NCBI GenBank assembly: GCA_015059445.1
Contig: SVAK01000001.1
Span: 151,951 to 215,950, forward strand
Direction of reading: 5' to 3'
DNA length: 64,000 nucleotides
Origin: Bacillota bacterium
GTDB taxonomy: Bacteria > Bacillota_I > Bacilli_A > RF39 > UBA660
How positions within the stretch are numbered: the stretch's first letter is position 1; every line of letters begins with the position of its first letter. A model generated the notes under the pieces. The model ran no database searches. It had not been told where the DNA came from and saw only the letters and a list, made by a program, of their open reading frames with translations. The position numbers were made by a program, and so were the translations under genes. Below are positions 9,743-19,554 of this stretch, in pieces.

Positions 9743-10921
9743 ATGAAAATTTTATCTGTAAATGCTGGTAGTTCATCATTAAAATTTACTTTAATTGAAC
9801 TTCCAAGTAGAGAAGTATTAGCTAGTGGGTTATTTGAAAAAATTGGATTAGCTGATAGTATGTATACAATCAAATTTAATGGGCAAAAAATCAAAAAGGA
9901 GGCAAATTTAGTAGACCATTCAGTTGCAGTTTCTAAGTTAATTGACGAATTATTAGAAAATAATATTGTTGCTTCTTTAAACGAAATTGAAGGAGTAGGT
10001 CATAGAATTCTTCATGGTGGTTCAGAGTTCACTCAATCTCTTATTTTGGATGAAGATGTATTAGAAAGAATTTCTAAATATAATGAATTAGGGCCGCTAC
10101 ATAATCCAGCAAATATCATGGGTGTTAAAGCTTTTATGAAAGTTCTACCAGATGTTAAGAACGTTGGTGTATTTGATACAACATTCCATCAAACAATGGA
10201 TGAAAAAGAATTCTTATATCCAGTACCTTATGATTGGTATGAAAAATATAGCGTAAGAAAATATGGTTTTCATGGTACAAGTCATAGATTCATAAATAAA
10301 ACTATTTCTGAATATTTAGGTAGAAATGATTTAAAAGTAATTTCTTGTCATATCGGAAATGGTGGTAGCTTATGTGCAATTAACGGTGGAAAAGTTGTAG
10401 ATACTACAATGGGATTTACTCCGCTTGCAGGAATTATGATGGGAACTCGTTCAGGAGATATTGATCCATCAATTATTCCTTTTGTCATGAAAAAAACAGG
10501 TATGACTGCAGAAGAAGTTGTTAATGAATTAAATAAAAAAAGTGGGCTTCTTGGTATAAGTGGTATATCATCTGATAGTCGTGATGTGGAAATGGCTGCA
10601 GAAGAAGGAAATGAAAAAGCAATATTAGCTCAAGAAATGTATGCTCAAAAAATAGCTAATTATATAGCAATGTATAATAATCTATTAAACGGTGCAGACG
10701 TTATTACATTAACTGCTGGTGTAGGTGAAAATTCTAAAACGATGCGTAAAATGATTGTTGATAGAATTCAAAGTCTAGGTGTTAAAATTGATGCCGCTAA
10801 AAATGATTTTAGAGGAGAATTTAGATTAATAAGTGCTGATGATTCTAAAATACCAGTATATGTAGTACCAACAAATGAAGAATTAATGATTGCCCTTGAT
10901 ACAATGGACTTAATTAGTTAG
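9743..10921 (+). CDS. ackA: Acetate kinase
   Basis: Start at MKILSVNAGSSSLKF with upstream RBS; FDTTFHQTM, RYGFHGTSH-like KYGFHGTSHRF; supplied ORF starts upstream at 9680. Confidence 0.96.
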   Translation: MKILSVNAGSSSLKFTLIELPSREVLASGLFEKIGLADSMYTIKFNGQKIKKEANLVDHSVAVSKLIDELLENNIVASLNEIEGVGHRILHGGSEFTQSLILDEDVLERISKYNELGPLHNPANIMGVKAFMKVLPDVKNVGVFDTTFHQTMDEKEFLYPVPYDWYEKYSVRKYGFHGTSHRFINKTISEYLGRNDLKVISCHIGNGGSLCAINGGKVVDTTMGFTPLAGIMMGTRSGDIDPSIIPFVMKKTGMTAEEVVNELNKKSGLLGISGISSDSRDVEMAAEEGNEKAILAQEMYAQKIANYIAMYNNLLNGADVITLTAGVGENSKTMRKMIVDRIQSLGVKIDAAKNDFRGEFRLISADDSKIPVYVVPTNEELMIALDTMDLIS

Positions 10922-10924
10922 AGG

Positions 10925-11917
10925 GTGGAGAATATAATAAGAAAAAGTTTATTAAATAAATTATATAAGGAAATAAAGAAGTATGATGAGATTGTAATAG
11001 CACGTCATGTAGGACCGGATCCTGATGCTATTGCATCTCAAATTGCTCTTCGAGATTCGATTAATATTACTTTTCCCAACAAAAAAGTTTATGCTGTGGG
11101 GGCAAGTGTGGCTAAATTTAGATATTATGGTGCACTTAATCATCCTAATTTTGAAGAGTTGAATAAACCATTACTAATTGTTCTGGATGTACCAAATATG
11201 GCTAGAATAGATGGTATAGATCATTTGAACTATGGGAATATCTTAAAAATAGATCATCATCCAAAAGAAGACATTGAAGCAATAGTAGAGTGGGTTGACG
11301 AAAATAAATCTAGCGCCTGTCAGATGGTAGCAGAATTTATTTTGAATACTAAACTTAAATTAAATGAAAAAATAGCAGAAAATTTGTTCTTAGGTATAGT
11401 ATCAGATAGTGAAAGGTTTTCTTTAAAAAATACCACTTATGAAACATTTGATACTGTTAAAGAATTATTAAAACAAAGCAATATTGATTTTACTTCATTA
11501 TATGACGTTTTATATACAAGACCATTTAATGAATATAAATTTATTGCTCACATTACTAATAATTTAGTAATTGATCAAAATAAATTAGGATATATTAAGA
11601 TAAGTGATGAACAATTAAAAGAATTTAATGTTGATGTTGCAACTCCGTCAAATTTAATTAACAATTATAATTTTATAGAAGAGTTACTGGTTTGGATATT
11701 CATTACTGAAGATATTAAAAATAAGCAATATAAAGTAAGCATTAGAAGTAGAGGACCAATCATTAATAAAATTGCTAGTAATTATAATGGTGGTGGTCAT
11801 AAATTTGCTAGTGGAGCAAGACTTCAAACTATGGAAGAAGTGGATAATTTAATTAAAGATTTAAGTGCGGCTTGTGCAAATTATGAAAATACAGAGTTAC
11901 AAGAAAAAGAAAGCTAA
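10925..11917 (+). CDS. nrnA: DHH/DHHA1 family phosphoesterase (NrnA-like oligoribonuclease/pAp phosphatase)
   Basis: GPDPDAIASQ, DHHPK, GGGHKFASGA motifs. Confidence 0.9.
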   Translation: MENIIRKSLLNKLYKEIKKYDEIVIARHVGPDPDAIASQIALRDSINITFPNKKVYAVGASVAKFRYYGALNHPNFEELNKPLLIVLDVPNMARIDGIDHLNYGNILKIDHHPKEDIEAIVEWVDENKSSACQMVAEFILNTKLKLNEKIAENLFLGIVSDSERFSLKNTTYETFDTVKELLKQSNIDFTSLYDVLYTRPFNEYKFIAHITNNLVIDQNKLGYIKISDEQLKEFNVDVATPSNLINNYNFIEELLVWIFITEDIKNKQYKVSIRSRGPIINKIASNYNGGGHKFASGARLQTMEEVDNLIKDLSAACANYENTELQEKES

Positions 11918-12626
11918 CATTTATGAAATAACGTTGTCAAATAATGAGAAAATTTCTTTATATGATGACGTTATTTTAAAATATGAATTGCTTTTGAAAA
12001 AGGAACTAGATAATAAATTACTAGAACAAATAATTAAATACAATAGTCATTTAGAAAGTTATTTTATAGCACTTAAATATTTAAAGAATAAACTACGTAC
12101 AGAACAAGAAATAAGAAAAAAATTAGTTGATTTTAGTAATGAGTCTATTAAATATACCATCGATAGACTAAATAATGAAGGGTATTTAAATGAATCATTA
12201 TATATTAAATCTTATATTAATGACGAAATAAATTTAAAAATAGTTGGACCAAATAAGATATTATTTGATTTAAGAAAACTTGGATTTAACGAGGTTGAAA
12301 TATTAACCTATCTAAATACTTTTGCCAATGAAATCTGGATGAATAAAATAGAAAAGTATATTAAAAGGAAAATAAATAGTAATCATAATTTATCTGGTAT
12401 AGTATTGAAACAAAAAGTTACTCAAGATTTATTAACTAAAGGCTTTTATAAAGAACATATTAATGTAATTATTAATGAATATGATTTTACAGACAATTTA
12501 AAAATATATGAAAAGGAATATCAAAAATTACTAAAAAAATTTAGTAAAAAATATAGTGGAGAAGAATTAGAGTATCGTATAAAAATAGGATTACTAAAAA
12601 AAGGTTTTAAAAAAAATTCGGATTAA
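11883..12626 (+). CDS. recX: Regulatory protein RecX
   Basis: RecX-type three-helix repeats (LRTEQEIRKKL..., LNNEGYLNESLYIKSYI); start chosen at the internal Met (supplied ORF starts at 11865). Confidence 0.82.
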   Translation: MKIQSYKKKKANIYEITLSNNEKISLYDDVILKYELLLKKELDNKLLEQIIKYNSHLESYFIALKYLKNKLRTEQEIRKKLVDFSNESIKYTIDRLNNEGYLNESLYIKSYINDEINLKIVGPNKILFDLRKLGFNEVEILTYLNTFANEIWMNKIEKYIKRKINSNHNLSGIVLKQKVTQDLLTKGFYKEHINVIINEYDFTDNLKIYEKEYQKLLKKFSKKYSGEELEYRIKIGLLKKGFKKNSD

Positions 12627-12637
12627 TTCCGAATTTT
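12613..12637. terminator. Bidirectional terminator between convergent recX and prsA
   Basis: AAAATTCGGA-TTAAT-TCCGAATTTT; recX stop codon lies in/near the loop. Confidence 0.75.
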
Positions 12638-12640
12638 ATT

Positions 12641-13663
12641 TTATTTATCAGTTGCATTAGCTTGATTAATTAAATTGTTTAAATATATACCATATTGTCT
12701 ATTTAATTCGCTATCAACTATTTCCATATTATATAATTTACGATAATGTTTCATAGAATTAATAGAAATTTCTGTATCTTCTTCCATTTTTCTATTTGCT
12801 AAAGTTTCGATTATTTCATCTTTTAAATCTTCCAAAGATTCTTTTTCTTTTGAAGCATTTCTATAAACCACATGGTAACCAAGTTCAGTAGTAATTACAT
12901 TTTTACTATATTTGCCATCTTTTAATTTATATACTGCATCCAGTAATTCATCATAATTTTCATCTAAGTCACCATAATTAATATATCCCAGGTTTCCATC
13001 TTTTTTAATTGTACTTTCATCTTCTGAATATTCTTTAACCAATTTTTTAAATTCTGCTAATTTGTCTTTTGCGTCATCTAATTTTTTGATTACATCTTCT
13101 GCTTTTTGTTTTGCTTTTTCTTCTGCCTTTGTTTTTTCTTCGGTAGTCATGCTATCTTTAACTTCTGGAGTAATTAGAATATGATATACTTCCACATCTT
13201 CTTTAGCTTCATCTTTATAATAAGTTTCAATTTCTTTATCAGTAACTTCACCTTTAGCATATTCTTCTATAGCATGTGATTGCATGAAACTTAAATATAA
13301 GTATTCTTGATAGGCTTCAATAGAAGAGTAATTTGTACTATATTGGATAGCTTGTAGCAAAGTTGTTTCATCACCATATGATTCAATCATTGCTTCTATG
13401 TAATTTGCAGCACTTTTTGTTGCCTCTTCTCTATAATCGGCAAATTCATTTTCTAATACATAAGTATCAACCAATTTTATAGTAGCTTCTAAACCAAAAT
13501 TGTTTTTTAATTCTTTATAAAGCTCTTCAGCACTAATTTTATGTTCCTTTTCATCTTTAGCAAATGTTATAACTGCTTCATCACCATTTTGTAATGTAGG
13601 TATTTTACCACAACCACATAATGTAAGTAGGCATATTATACTTAATATTAATCCTTTTTTCAT
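12641..13663 (-). CDS. prsA: Foldase lipoprotein PrsA (parvulin-type peptidyl-prolyl isomerase)
   Basis: Signal peptide with lipobox-like LLTLCGCG; parvulin core VYHILIT...GNLGYINYG...TELGYHVVYR. Confidence 0.88.
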   Translation of the reverse strand: MKKGLILSIICLLTLCGCGKIPTLQNGDEAVITFAKDEKEHKISAEELYKELKNNFGLEATIKLVDTYVLENEFADYREEATKSAANYIEAMIESYGDETTLLQAIQYSTNYSSIEAYQEYLYLSFMQSHAIEEYAKGEVTDKEIETYYKDEAKEDVEVYHILITPEVKDSMTTEEKTKAEEKAKQKAEDVIKKLDDAKDKLAEFKKLVKEYSEDESTIKKDGNLGYINYGDLDENYDELLDAVYKLKDGKYSKNVITTELGYHVVYRNASKEKESLEDLKDEIIETLANRKMEEDTEISINSMKHYRKLYNMEIVDSELNRQYGIYLNNLINQANATDK

Positions 13664-13786
13664 ATATTCCTCCCAATAATATTATTATAACAAAGGAATC
13701 TTATAAATACAAATAGATTATTACACTCACATTTAAAAAGATTTTCCATAAATTATAAGTGAATAGATAAAAAGGAGGAGTGATTT

Positions 13787-13873
13787 ATGAACTGCGGAAA
13801 TAACGGAATTGGCGCTGCTATTATTTTAGTATTATTTATCTTACTTATTATAATTGTAGGAGCATATATTTAG
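13787..13873 (+). CDS. YjcZ-family-like sporulation micropeptide (28 aa)
   Basis: MNCGNNGIGAAIILVLFILLIIIVGAYI preceded by AAAGGAGGAGTGATTT; resembles the small Gly-rich single-TM YjcZ family; absent from the ORF track because of length. Confidence 0.75.
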   Translation: MNCGNNGIGAAIILVLFILLIIIVGAYI

Positions 13874-13898
13874 ATTTAATTTAAGGAGGTATCATTTT

Positions 13899-14033
13899 AT
13901 GGCTTGTTCAAAATGTGAAAAAGATAATAAATGTCATGAACATAAAAAAAACAATAATTCCAACTGTGTATTTATAGTTTTAATATTATATATATTACTT
14001 GCTATAATAATTGGTGGAAGTTTATTTTACTAA
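13899..14033 (+). CDS. Small Cys-containing single-TM peptide (44 aa)
   Basis: MACSKCEKDNKCHEHKKNNNSNCVFIVLILYILLAIIIGGSLFY; RBS AAGGAGG upstream; followed by terminator. Confidence 0.65.
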   Translation: MACSKCEKDNKCHEHKKNNNSNCVFIVLILYILLAIIIGGSLFY

Positions 14034-14055
14034 GAAGCTACAAGCTTCTTTTTAA
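14032..14055 (+). terminator. Rho-independent terminator
   Basis: AAGAAGCT-ACA-AGCTTCTT + T-run. Confidence 0.7.
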
Positions 14056-14084
14056 TTGACTTATTAAGCTTTATTAGATAGGAT
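14056..14084 (+). promoter_or_regulatory. Candidate SigA-type promoter for the three-paralogue cluster
   Basis: TTGACT-N17-TAGGAT, ~25 nt upstream of ATG at 14109. Confidence 0.5.
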
Positions 14085-14108
14085 ATATTTACTATTTAAG
14101 AGGTATTT

Positions 14109-15038
14109 ATGGAAAAATATAATTTAATAGAAAAGGATTTTAATATTATAAGAAAATTATTAATTATTTCGAAAGTGATTGGATTTCAATACGATAAAAT
14201 GATGTCTTTAGAAATGAGTGATATGAAGGAAAGTAACGATTACCAATCTGCAATGGAAGTATTAAATAGTTTATTGATAGGTGAAAAAAATCTCTACGCA
14301 TTTATTGGTAATGATGGTGAAAGAATTCAAGCATTTATGGAATACTTTAGTAGTACAAATAATTTAAATAATTTTTTTGAAGAAATAAAAACAATGGTTG
14401 GTGGTGATATATCAGAATTAATAAAAAAGCGAATTATAATTAGATTATTAGATATCAAAATAGAGATTGATCAACAAAAGTTAAATGATTTTGGAAAAGA
14501 AATAGAAAGGGAAACGAAAGAACTCAATCTAACAATAGCAAAACCTAATTCTTATTTTGCATTAGCCAATCTATTAGAATTAACAAAGATATTGAAACAA
14601 GATTTTTTAAATTCATTATTAACTTTATCTAATGAAACTTCTTTTGTAGCTATAAAATATTCAGCAGCTTTTTTATATAAGGAATGTGAAAATAGATTAA
14701 TTAAAAATGGCTTTAATGCCAATTGTAAATTATGTTGGGTTTCTCAAATTACCGTTGATATGAAGGGAATAAACCAAAGCACTTTTGAAGAAGCTAAAGA
14801 AAATTTTGGTTATAATCTGATTTTACAAATTATAAAATATTTAAATAATAAACCAGGTAATCAAGATTTATGGAATCTTTTAATACGTGTTGCCTTATTG
14901 TTTTGCAGTCATGAGGATAGAAGCAAGTTGAAAAAACAATTTAATATTGCTGAGGATATATTAGAAAAAAATTTGAATGATAAAAATGTGTTATTAGTGT
15001 TAAGTTTAAAAGGAAAAGATAATTATGGCACAATATAA
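14109..15038 (+). CDS. Uncharacterised protein, paralogue 1 of a tandem triplet
   Basis: 309 aa; shares LNSLLIGEKNLYAFIGNDGER and NCKLCWVSQITVD segments with the two downstream ORFs. Confidence 0.85.
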   Translation: MEKYNLIEKDFNIIRKLLIISKVIGFQYDKMMSLEMSDMKESNDYQSAMEVLNSLLIGEKNLYAFIGNDGERIQAFMEYFSSTNNLNNFFEEIKTMVGGDISELIKKRIIIRLLDIKIEIDQQKLNDFGKEIERETKELNLTIAKPNSYFALANLLELTKILKQDFLNSLLTLSNETSFVAIKYSAAFLYKECENRLIKNGFNANCKLCWVSQITVDMKGINQSTFEEAKENFGYNLILQIIKYLNNKPGNQDLWNLLIRVALLFCSHEDRSKLKKQFNIAEDILEKNLNDKNVLLVLSLKGKDNYGTI

Positions 15039-16059
15039 ACTAACTAAAGAAGATTATAATAATTTAGAAAAACTTTTAGATATAGAAAATAAAATAATTG
15101 GTATTTATCGTACGCTTGAAGTTTTAGACGCTAGCAATCAAAAAGATAGTGAAAAATATAAACAATCATTAACTAGTTTAACAATTTTACTTAATTTAGA
15201 AGAAATGTTGTATTCAAAATTAGGTGGCGATCCAAGAAGATTATCTGAGTTGTTGTTTTATATTTCTGGTTACAATCAAGTTGATGCTAATAAATTTCTC
15301 AATGCTTTTAATTGTTCACAAGATGACTTAATTAAAACAAGAATACATCTTAGATTAGAATATTTATTAAGTGTGACAGAATTTTCTGAATATGAAGATG
15401 AACAAATGGTAGATATATCTTATCCTGAAAGTGATGAGATAGATTGGGAAGTTTTAGAAGAGTTCCCAAATCCAGCTCAAGTAGAAAAACAATATTTTTA
15501 TGGTGAAAAATTAAATTATGAAATCGAAAGAGACGTATTAAATACAATTTTGGTAATATTAAGTGAATATCTCTTAAATCCTGCATATAAAAATATTCAA
15601 TCTTTATTAGTTAAGTTTAAATATCAATTATCATTTTTATTTAAACGAATAGAATTATCATTTTTAAATAATAATTTTGAAATAAATCCAACATTATATT
15701 GGGGTGCTAATATTGTTATTGATGAACATAATAGTGATCAGAGTGATTTAGAATTAAGTAAAGAGAGCTATGCTGAAGATTTATTATATGAACAGGCTGA
15801 AAATTTTAGAGAGTTGGTAAATGCAGATATTAATGATTTATTGGTTTATGGAAAAGCTATTATTTGTCAAATAATTATTAGATCAGGTCTTTTATTTGTA
15901 AAAGATAAAACAATAAGAGATTATATAAATTATATAATGACAGAAATACATAGTTTTCAAGATAATTCAGGAAAATTGGATGAAATAATCAGAAATTCGA
16001 TAAATAAATTTGATTTAGACAAATTACTTCCAAATATTTTACGTCTAAAGTTGGATTAA
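15025..16059 (+). CDS. Uncharacterised protein, paralogue 2 of a tandem triplet
   Basis: 344 aa; LTILLNLEEMLYSKLGGDPRR and NPTLYWGANIVID segments; overlaps the upstream ORF by 14 nt. Confidence 0.85.
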   Translation: MAQYKLTKEDYNNLEKLLDIENKIIGIYRTLEVLDASNQKDSEKYKQSLTSLTILLNLEEMLYSKLGGDPRRLSELLFYISGYNQVDANKFLNAFNCSQDDLIKTRIHLRLEYLLSVTEFSEYEDEQMVDISYPESDEIDWEVLEEFPNPAQVEKQYFYGEKLNYEIERDVLNTILVILSEYLLNPAYKNIQSLLVKFKYQLSFLFKRIELSFLNNNFEINPTLYWGANIVIDEHNSDQSDLELSKESYAEDLLYEQAENFRELVNADINDLLVYGKAIICQIIIRSGLLFVKDKTIRDYINYIMTEIHSFQDNSGKLDEIIRNSINKFDLDKLLPNILRLKLD

Positions 16060-16119
16060 CTAATCTTGACAATATAGTTATTTGGAATTAAAATATCTTA
16101 CACGTTAGGGAATGATTAG

Positions 16120-17073
16120 ATGGATATAGCAAAAGAAATTTTAAAGACGATATTTGTTGTTACAGAATCTGTCATTGAAAGTTATGATGTTTTAAAACGT
16201 TTGGAAATAGAAGGTAAAAGTGAAAGCGATGAATATAAAGCTAAATTATTAGCGCTTAAATCTTCTTTGTTTTTAGAAGATAATTTTTATTCTAAATTAG
16301 GAAATGACATAAAAATTTTATATAGATTACTAGAAGCAATCACAATGCCAAGTTTAGCTTGGGATATTGATATGGATTTACTCATGGCAAAAGATAATCA
16401 TCATTCAGATTTAGTAAACAGACGAGTTATATTAAGATTAATTAATAAATTAAATCAAAGTGATAAAAAAAACCCTTTTACAGAAATTGTAATATTTTCT
16501 TCTAATCAAAGCAATAGTACAGCAGTTAAATTCACAAAATTAAGTGTTGCTATCAAAAATGATATTATTAATACAATCTTAATGTTATTAAATATACAAA
16601 TAGAAAATGAACAAAATCCTCAAGTTAAAAGCAAGCTAATAGAATTTAAATATAATATTAGTTTTCTATATCATGAGATAGAAATGGACTTTGTAGAACA
16701 TAATTTTAGAATAAATCCCCAATTATTTTGGGTAAGTCCAGCAGTTGCTGATGCTAATGAAATAGATAGGCACTTTGTAGGGTGTTATCAAAAATATTAT
16801 GTAAATAGTATAACAAGACCAATTAATGAGTTGTTATCAATAAACAAATCGAATTTAAGTAATGCGGATAAATTTTACGAAGCGGTAATTTATCAAATAA
16901 TTATAAGAGTAAAATTACTTTTTGGCCAAAAGGAAGCAGAAAAAAGTATTGCTCAGACATTGCTTCATAATAAAGATAAAAAAGATACAGCAATTTATCT
17001 TATTAAAGATGCTTACGAAATGCGTATATCAGATAAAGAATTACCAAATATAGTTAGTTTAAAATTATATTAA
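16120..17073 (+). CDS. Uncharacterised protein, paralogue 3 of a tandem triplet
   Basis: 317 aa; LKSSLFLEDNFYSKLGNDIK and NPQLFWVSPAVAD segments. Confidence 0.85.
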   Translation: MDIAKEILKTIFVVTESVIESYDVLKRLEIEGKSESDEYKAKLLALKSSLFLEDNFYSKLGNDIKILYRLLEAITMPSLAWDIDMDLLMAKDNHHSDLVNRRVILRLINKLNQSDKKNPFTEIVIFSSNQSNSTAVKFTKLSVAIKNDIINTILMLLNIQIENEQNPQVKSKLIEFKYNISFLYHEIEMDFVEHNFRINPQLFWVSPAVADANEIDRHFVGCYQKYYVNSITRPINELLSINKSNLSNADKFYEAVIYQIIIRVKLLFGQKEAEKSIAQTLLHNKDKKDTAIYLIKDAYEMRISDKELPNIVSLKLY

Positions 17074-17104
17074 AAAATAGTTACATTTGTTGTAACTATT
17101 TTAG
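17074..17104. terminator. Bidirectional terminator between convergent genes
   Basis: AAAATAGTTACA...TGTAACTATTTT. Confidence 0.75.
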
Positions 17105-18327
17105 TTTGCCATGACTTCAGGTAATGGTTCAATATTAATTGAGTCATCATATTTTTTTAATACTTCGCTAAATTCATTATAAATACTTTCGTAATTAGTC
17201 AAGTAATCTGAATCGATTTGACTAAATGGTATAACTTTATAATCGTAACGACCTATAATGCTATTGTAATATCTGTATGTATAATTCAAATCAGCACCAA
17301 TATTATCTAAAGTAATAGTAGTAGTGTTTTTTTCGGTATCAACTACTTTAGTAATATCTAAAGTAGCAAACATTCCTATAACGCCAACTTTTCTCACTAA
17401 TGCTTGTTCTGCGCCCATTTGATTTGAAATAAAATTACCAAATGAATAAAAAACAACAGTATCTTCAATCATTTCCCAAGGTTGTATACAATGGGAATGA
17501 GTCCCAAGAACGATATCAACACCATTTTCAGCTAAAAATTTAGCCTGTTTTCTTTGAGTGTCTGAAGCATTTTGTTGATATTCATTTCCCCAATGCATTG
17601 CCACAATTAATATATCAACTTTATCTCTAACCGCTTCTATATCATTTTTTACTAGTTCTTCATCATATAAATTTACTAAATAAGGTTCAGCTTTAATTTC
17701 AGAGGCTCCTAAGCCATTAGTTCCATATGTGTAAGAAAGCATGGTATAAGTAATGCCATTTGCTTCCATTATTTGGTAATCTGTGCGCATTTCTTCGCTA
17801 GTAGCCATTCCGTTGGTTAGTATTCCTTTTTGTTCTTTCCACCAAGTAGTACTTCTTTTTGCGCTATCAGCGCCTCTGTCCATAGAATGATTAGTTGCAA
17901 GCGAAACAACATTAAATCCAGCCTCAATCATGCTTTTTCCGAAATCACTGGGAGTATTAAATCTAGGATAACCACCGTAAGCTTCGGTATCATCAAAAAC
18001 AGTTTCCTGATTATAATATTTAATATCATAATCTTTTAACTTATTCTTAGTATAAGTTAGCATACCACTAAAATCATAGGATTCTGTTGAGTTATCATAT
18101 GCAGCTTTATAAACAGTAGAGTGGACTAAACCATCTCCTGTAGCAATTAACTTTGCTGTATAGGTTTTTATTGGATCTTCTGGTTTACTATGTTCTTCAA
18201 AATTTGAAGGACTACTTGTATTACTATTGTTAAATATGTATTTGCTTCCGAAGAAACCCAATAAAAGAACAATTAAAACCAAAATTAATAAAATTCTTTT
18301 TTTGGCTTTTTTCTTTAATTTAGTCAT
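17101..18327 (-). CDS. CapA/PgsA-like metallophosphatase family protein, membrane anchored
   Basis: N-terminal TM; ATGDGLVHS, ATNHSMDRG, VAMHWGNEYQ, GTHSHCIQPWE, YSFGNFISNQ motifs. Confidence 0.88.
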   Translation of the reverse strand: MTKLKKKAKKRILLILVLIVLLLGFFGSKYIFNNSNTSSPSNFEEHSKPEDPIKTYTAKLIATGDGLVHSTVYKAAYDNSTESYDFSGMLTYTKNKLKDYDIKYYNQETVFDDTEAYGGYPRFNTPSDFGKSMIEAGFNVVSLATNHSMDRGADSAKRSTTWWKEQKGILTNGMATSEEMRTDYQIMEANGITYTMLSYTYGTNGLGASEIKAEPYLVNLYDEELVKNDIEAVRDKVDILIVAMHWGNEYQQNASDTQRKQAKFLAENGVDIVLGTHSHCIQPWEMIEDTVVFYSFGNFISNQMGAEQALVRKVGVIGMFATLDITKVVDTEKNTTTITLDNIGADLNYTYRYYNSIIGRYDYKVIPFSQIDSDYLTNYESIYNEFSEVLKKYDDSINIEPLPEVMAN

Positions 18328-18686
18328 TATTTTAATACCTCATAAACTTCATTAATATCTTTTTCTGCTCTTAAACCAAAATTAGGAAGTAAATGCATAT
18401 GATAGTGCTTAATTTTTTGAGAATTTCCATAATTAATATGAACACTTAATTCTTTAGCATTTAATCTTTCCATAATATAACTTGTATATTTTTTTGCTAT
18501 ATTATTAATGTGAATCACTAATTCATCAGGTATATCCATAAATGTATCATAATGTTTTTTAGGAATAATTAAAGTATGACCATCAACATCAGGATAAGCA
18601 TCCATAATCACCATTATTAAATCGTCTTCGTATAACTTTTTTGTAGGTACTTCACCATTAATAATTTTACAAAATAAACATTCCAT
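18327..18686 (-). CDS. HIT family protein
   Basis: MECLFCKIINGEVPTKKLYEDD; HYHMHLLP histidine triad; supplied ORF extends to 18698. Confidence 0.92.
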   Translation of the reverse strand: MECLFCKIINGEVPTKKLYEDDLIMVIMDAYPDVDGHTLIIPKKHYDTFMDIPDELVIHINNIAKKYTSYIMERLNAKELSVHINYGNSQKIKHYHMHLLPNFGLRAEKDINEVYEVLK

Positions 18687-18730
18687 TTTTACCACCAATA
18701 ATATTATATCATAGCAGTTATTTTATTTGC

Positions 18731-19417
18731 TTATTTTATTTTCATCTTTTGTAAAATTTTCTTCTTTTCTTTACTTATTCTTAAAGATTCCCTTGCTTTT
18801 TGTAAAGCTTTATTATATGTCCATTTATCAAATTTATATTTATTAGCATTAAAAAAAACTTTTGTTACATCAAAATGCTTTACTAAACATATCGAAAGAC
18901 ACCAACTAATTGCCATTTTTACATAGTAATAATCGCTTTTAATTTCTAATATTTTATTTAAAATAAAATTTATATAGTCATCATTAATATAATAATCCAG
19001 AACTATGACTATAGCAAATCTTTGATAATACTCATTTTGATTTTGAAAATAAGGAGTAATATAATTTAGAAATTCTTTTTTATGTTTTTTTGTAAATTTC
19101 AATTCGCTGCAAAATATATCACAGATTGCCCAGTTATCAATCTTTGGTAAAAATTTGTCTATTAACTTTAATCTTTCTTTATAATCTACGTTGCAATTTG
19201 CAATTACTAAACTTTGCATCATTACATGTTCATAATAATCATTATTTAAATTATTTAATATTTCTTGATAAGAATATTTCTTTAATAATTCTTTAACAAT
19301 TTTTCTTAAAATAGGAATTTTAATTCCAAGAATTTCATAATTTGTTTGGCAAATCTTTTCGTGAAATTTCTTATATTCTAAATTTATATATTTATTTAAA
19401 CTGCCTGAAATATTCAT
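18731..19417 (-). CDS. DNA alkylation repair (AlkC/AlkD, HEAT-like) family protein
   Basis: HEAT-like helical repeats, GIKIPILRKIVKEL, NWAICDIFCSELK, ALQKARES motif. Confidence 0.82.
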   Translation of the reverse strand: MNISGSLNKYINLEYKKFHEKICQTNYEILGIKIPILRKIVKELLKKYSYQEILNNLNNDYYEHVMMQSLVIANCNVDYKERLKLIDKFLPKIDNWAICDIFCSELKFTKKHKKEFLNYITPYFQNQNEYYQRFAIVIVLDYYINDDYINFILNKILEIKSDYYYVKMAISWCLSICLVKHFDVTKVFFNANKYKFDKWTYNKALQKARESLRISKEKKKILQKMKIK

Positions 19418-19554
19418 CTATATCACCGAAATTATTATAAATTAAATTAATTATAATTTAAATATTTAATAACGAATATAAAAAAGTAATTATTTTAAAA
19501 ATTATGTGTTCTTTTTGCCTAATGTTGCATAAATTAAATTAGGGAGTGATAAAT

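Noticed and set aside
14109-17073. Interpretation of the three-paralogue cluster as a phage-defence system
   Set aside because: No nuclease, NTPase, protease, TIR or toxin motifs and no mobile-element context were seen; only an unknown paralogous family is supported.
19528-19536. CATAAATTA as a SigE/SigK -10 box for cotE
   Set aside because: The -10-like sequence is present but no matching -35 element at proper spacing; too weak to list as a feature.
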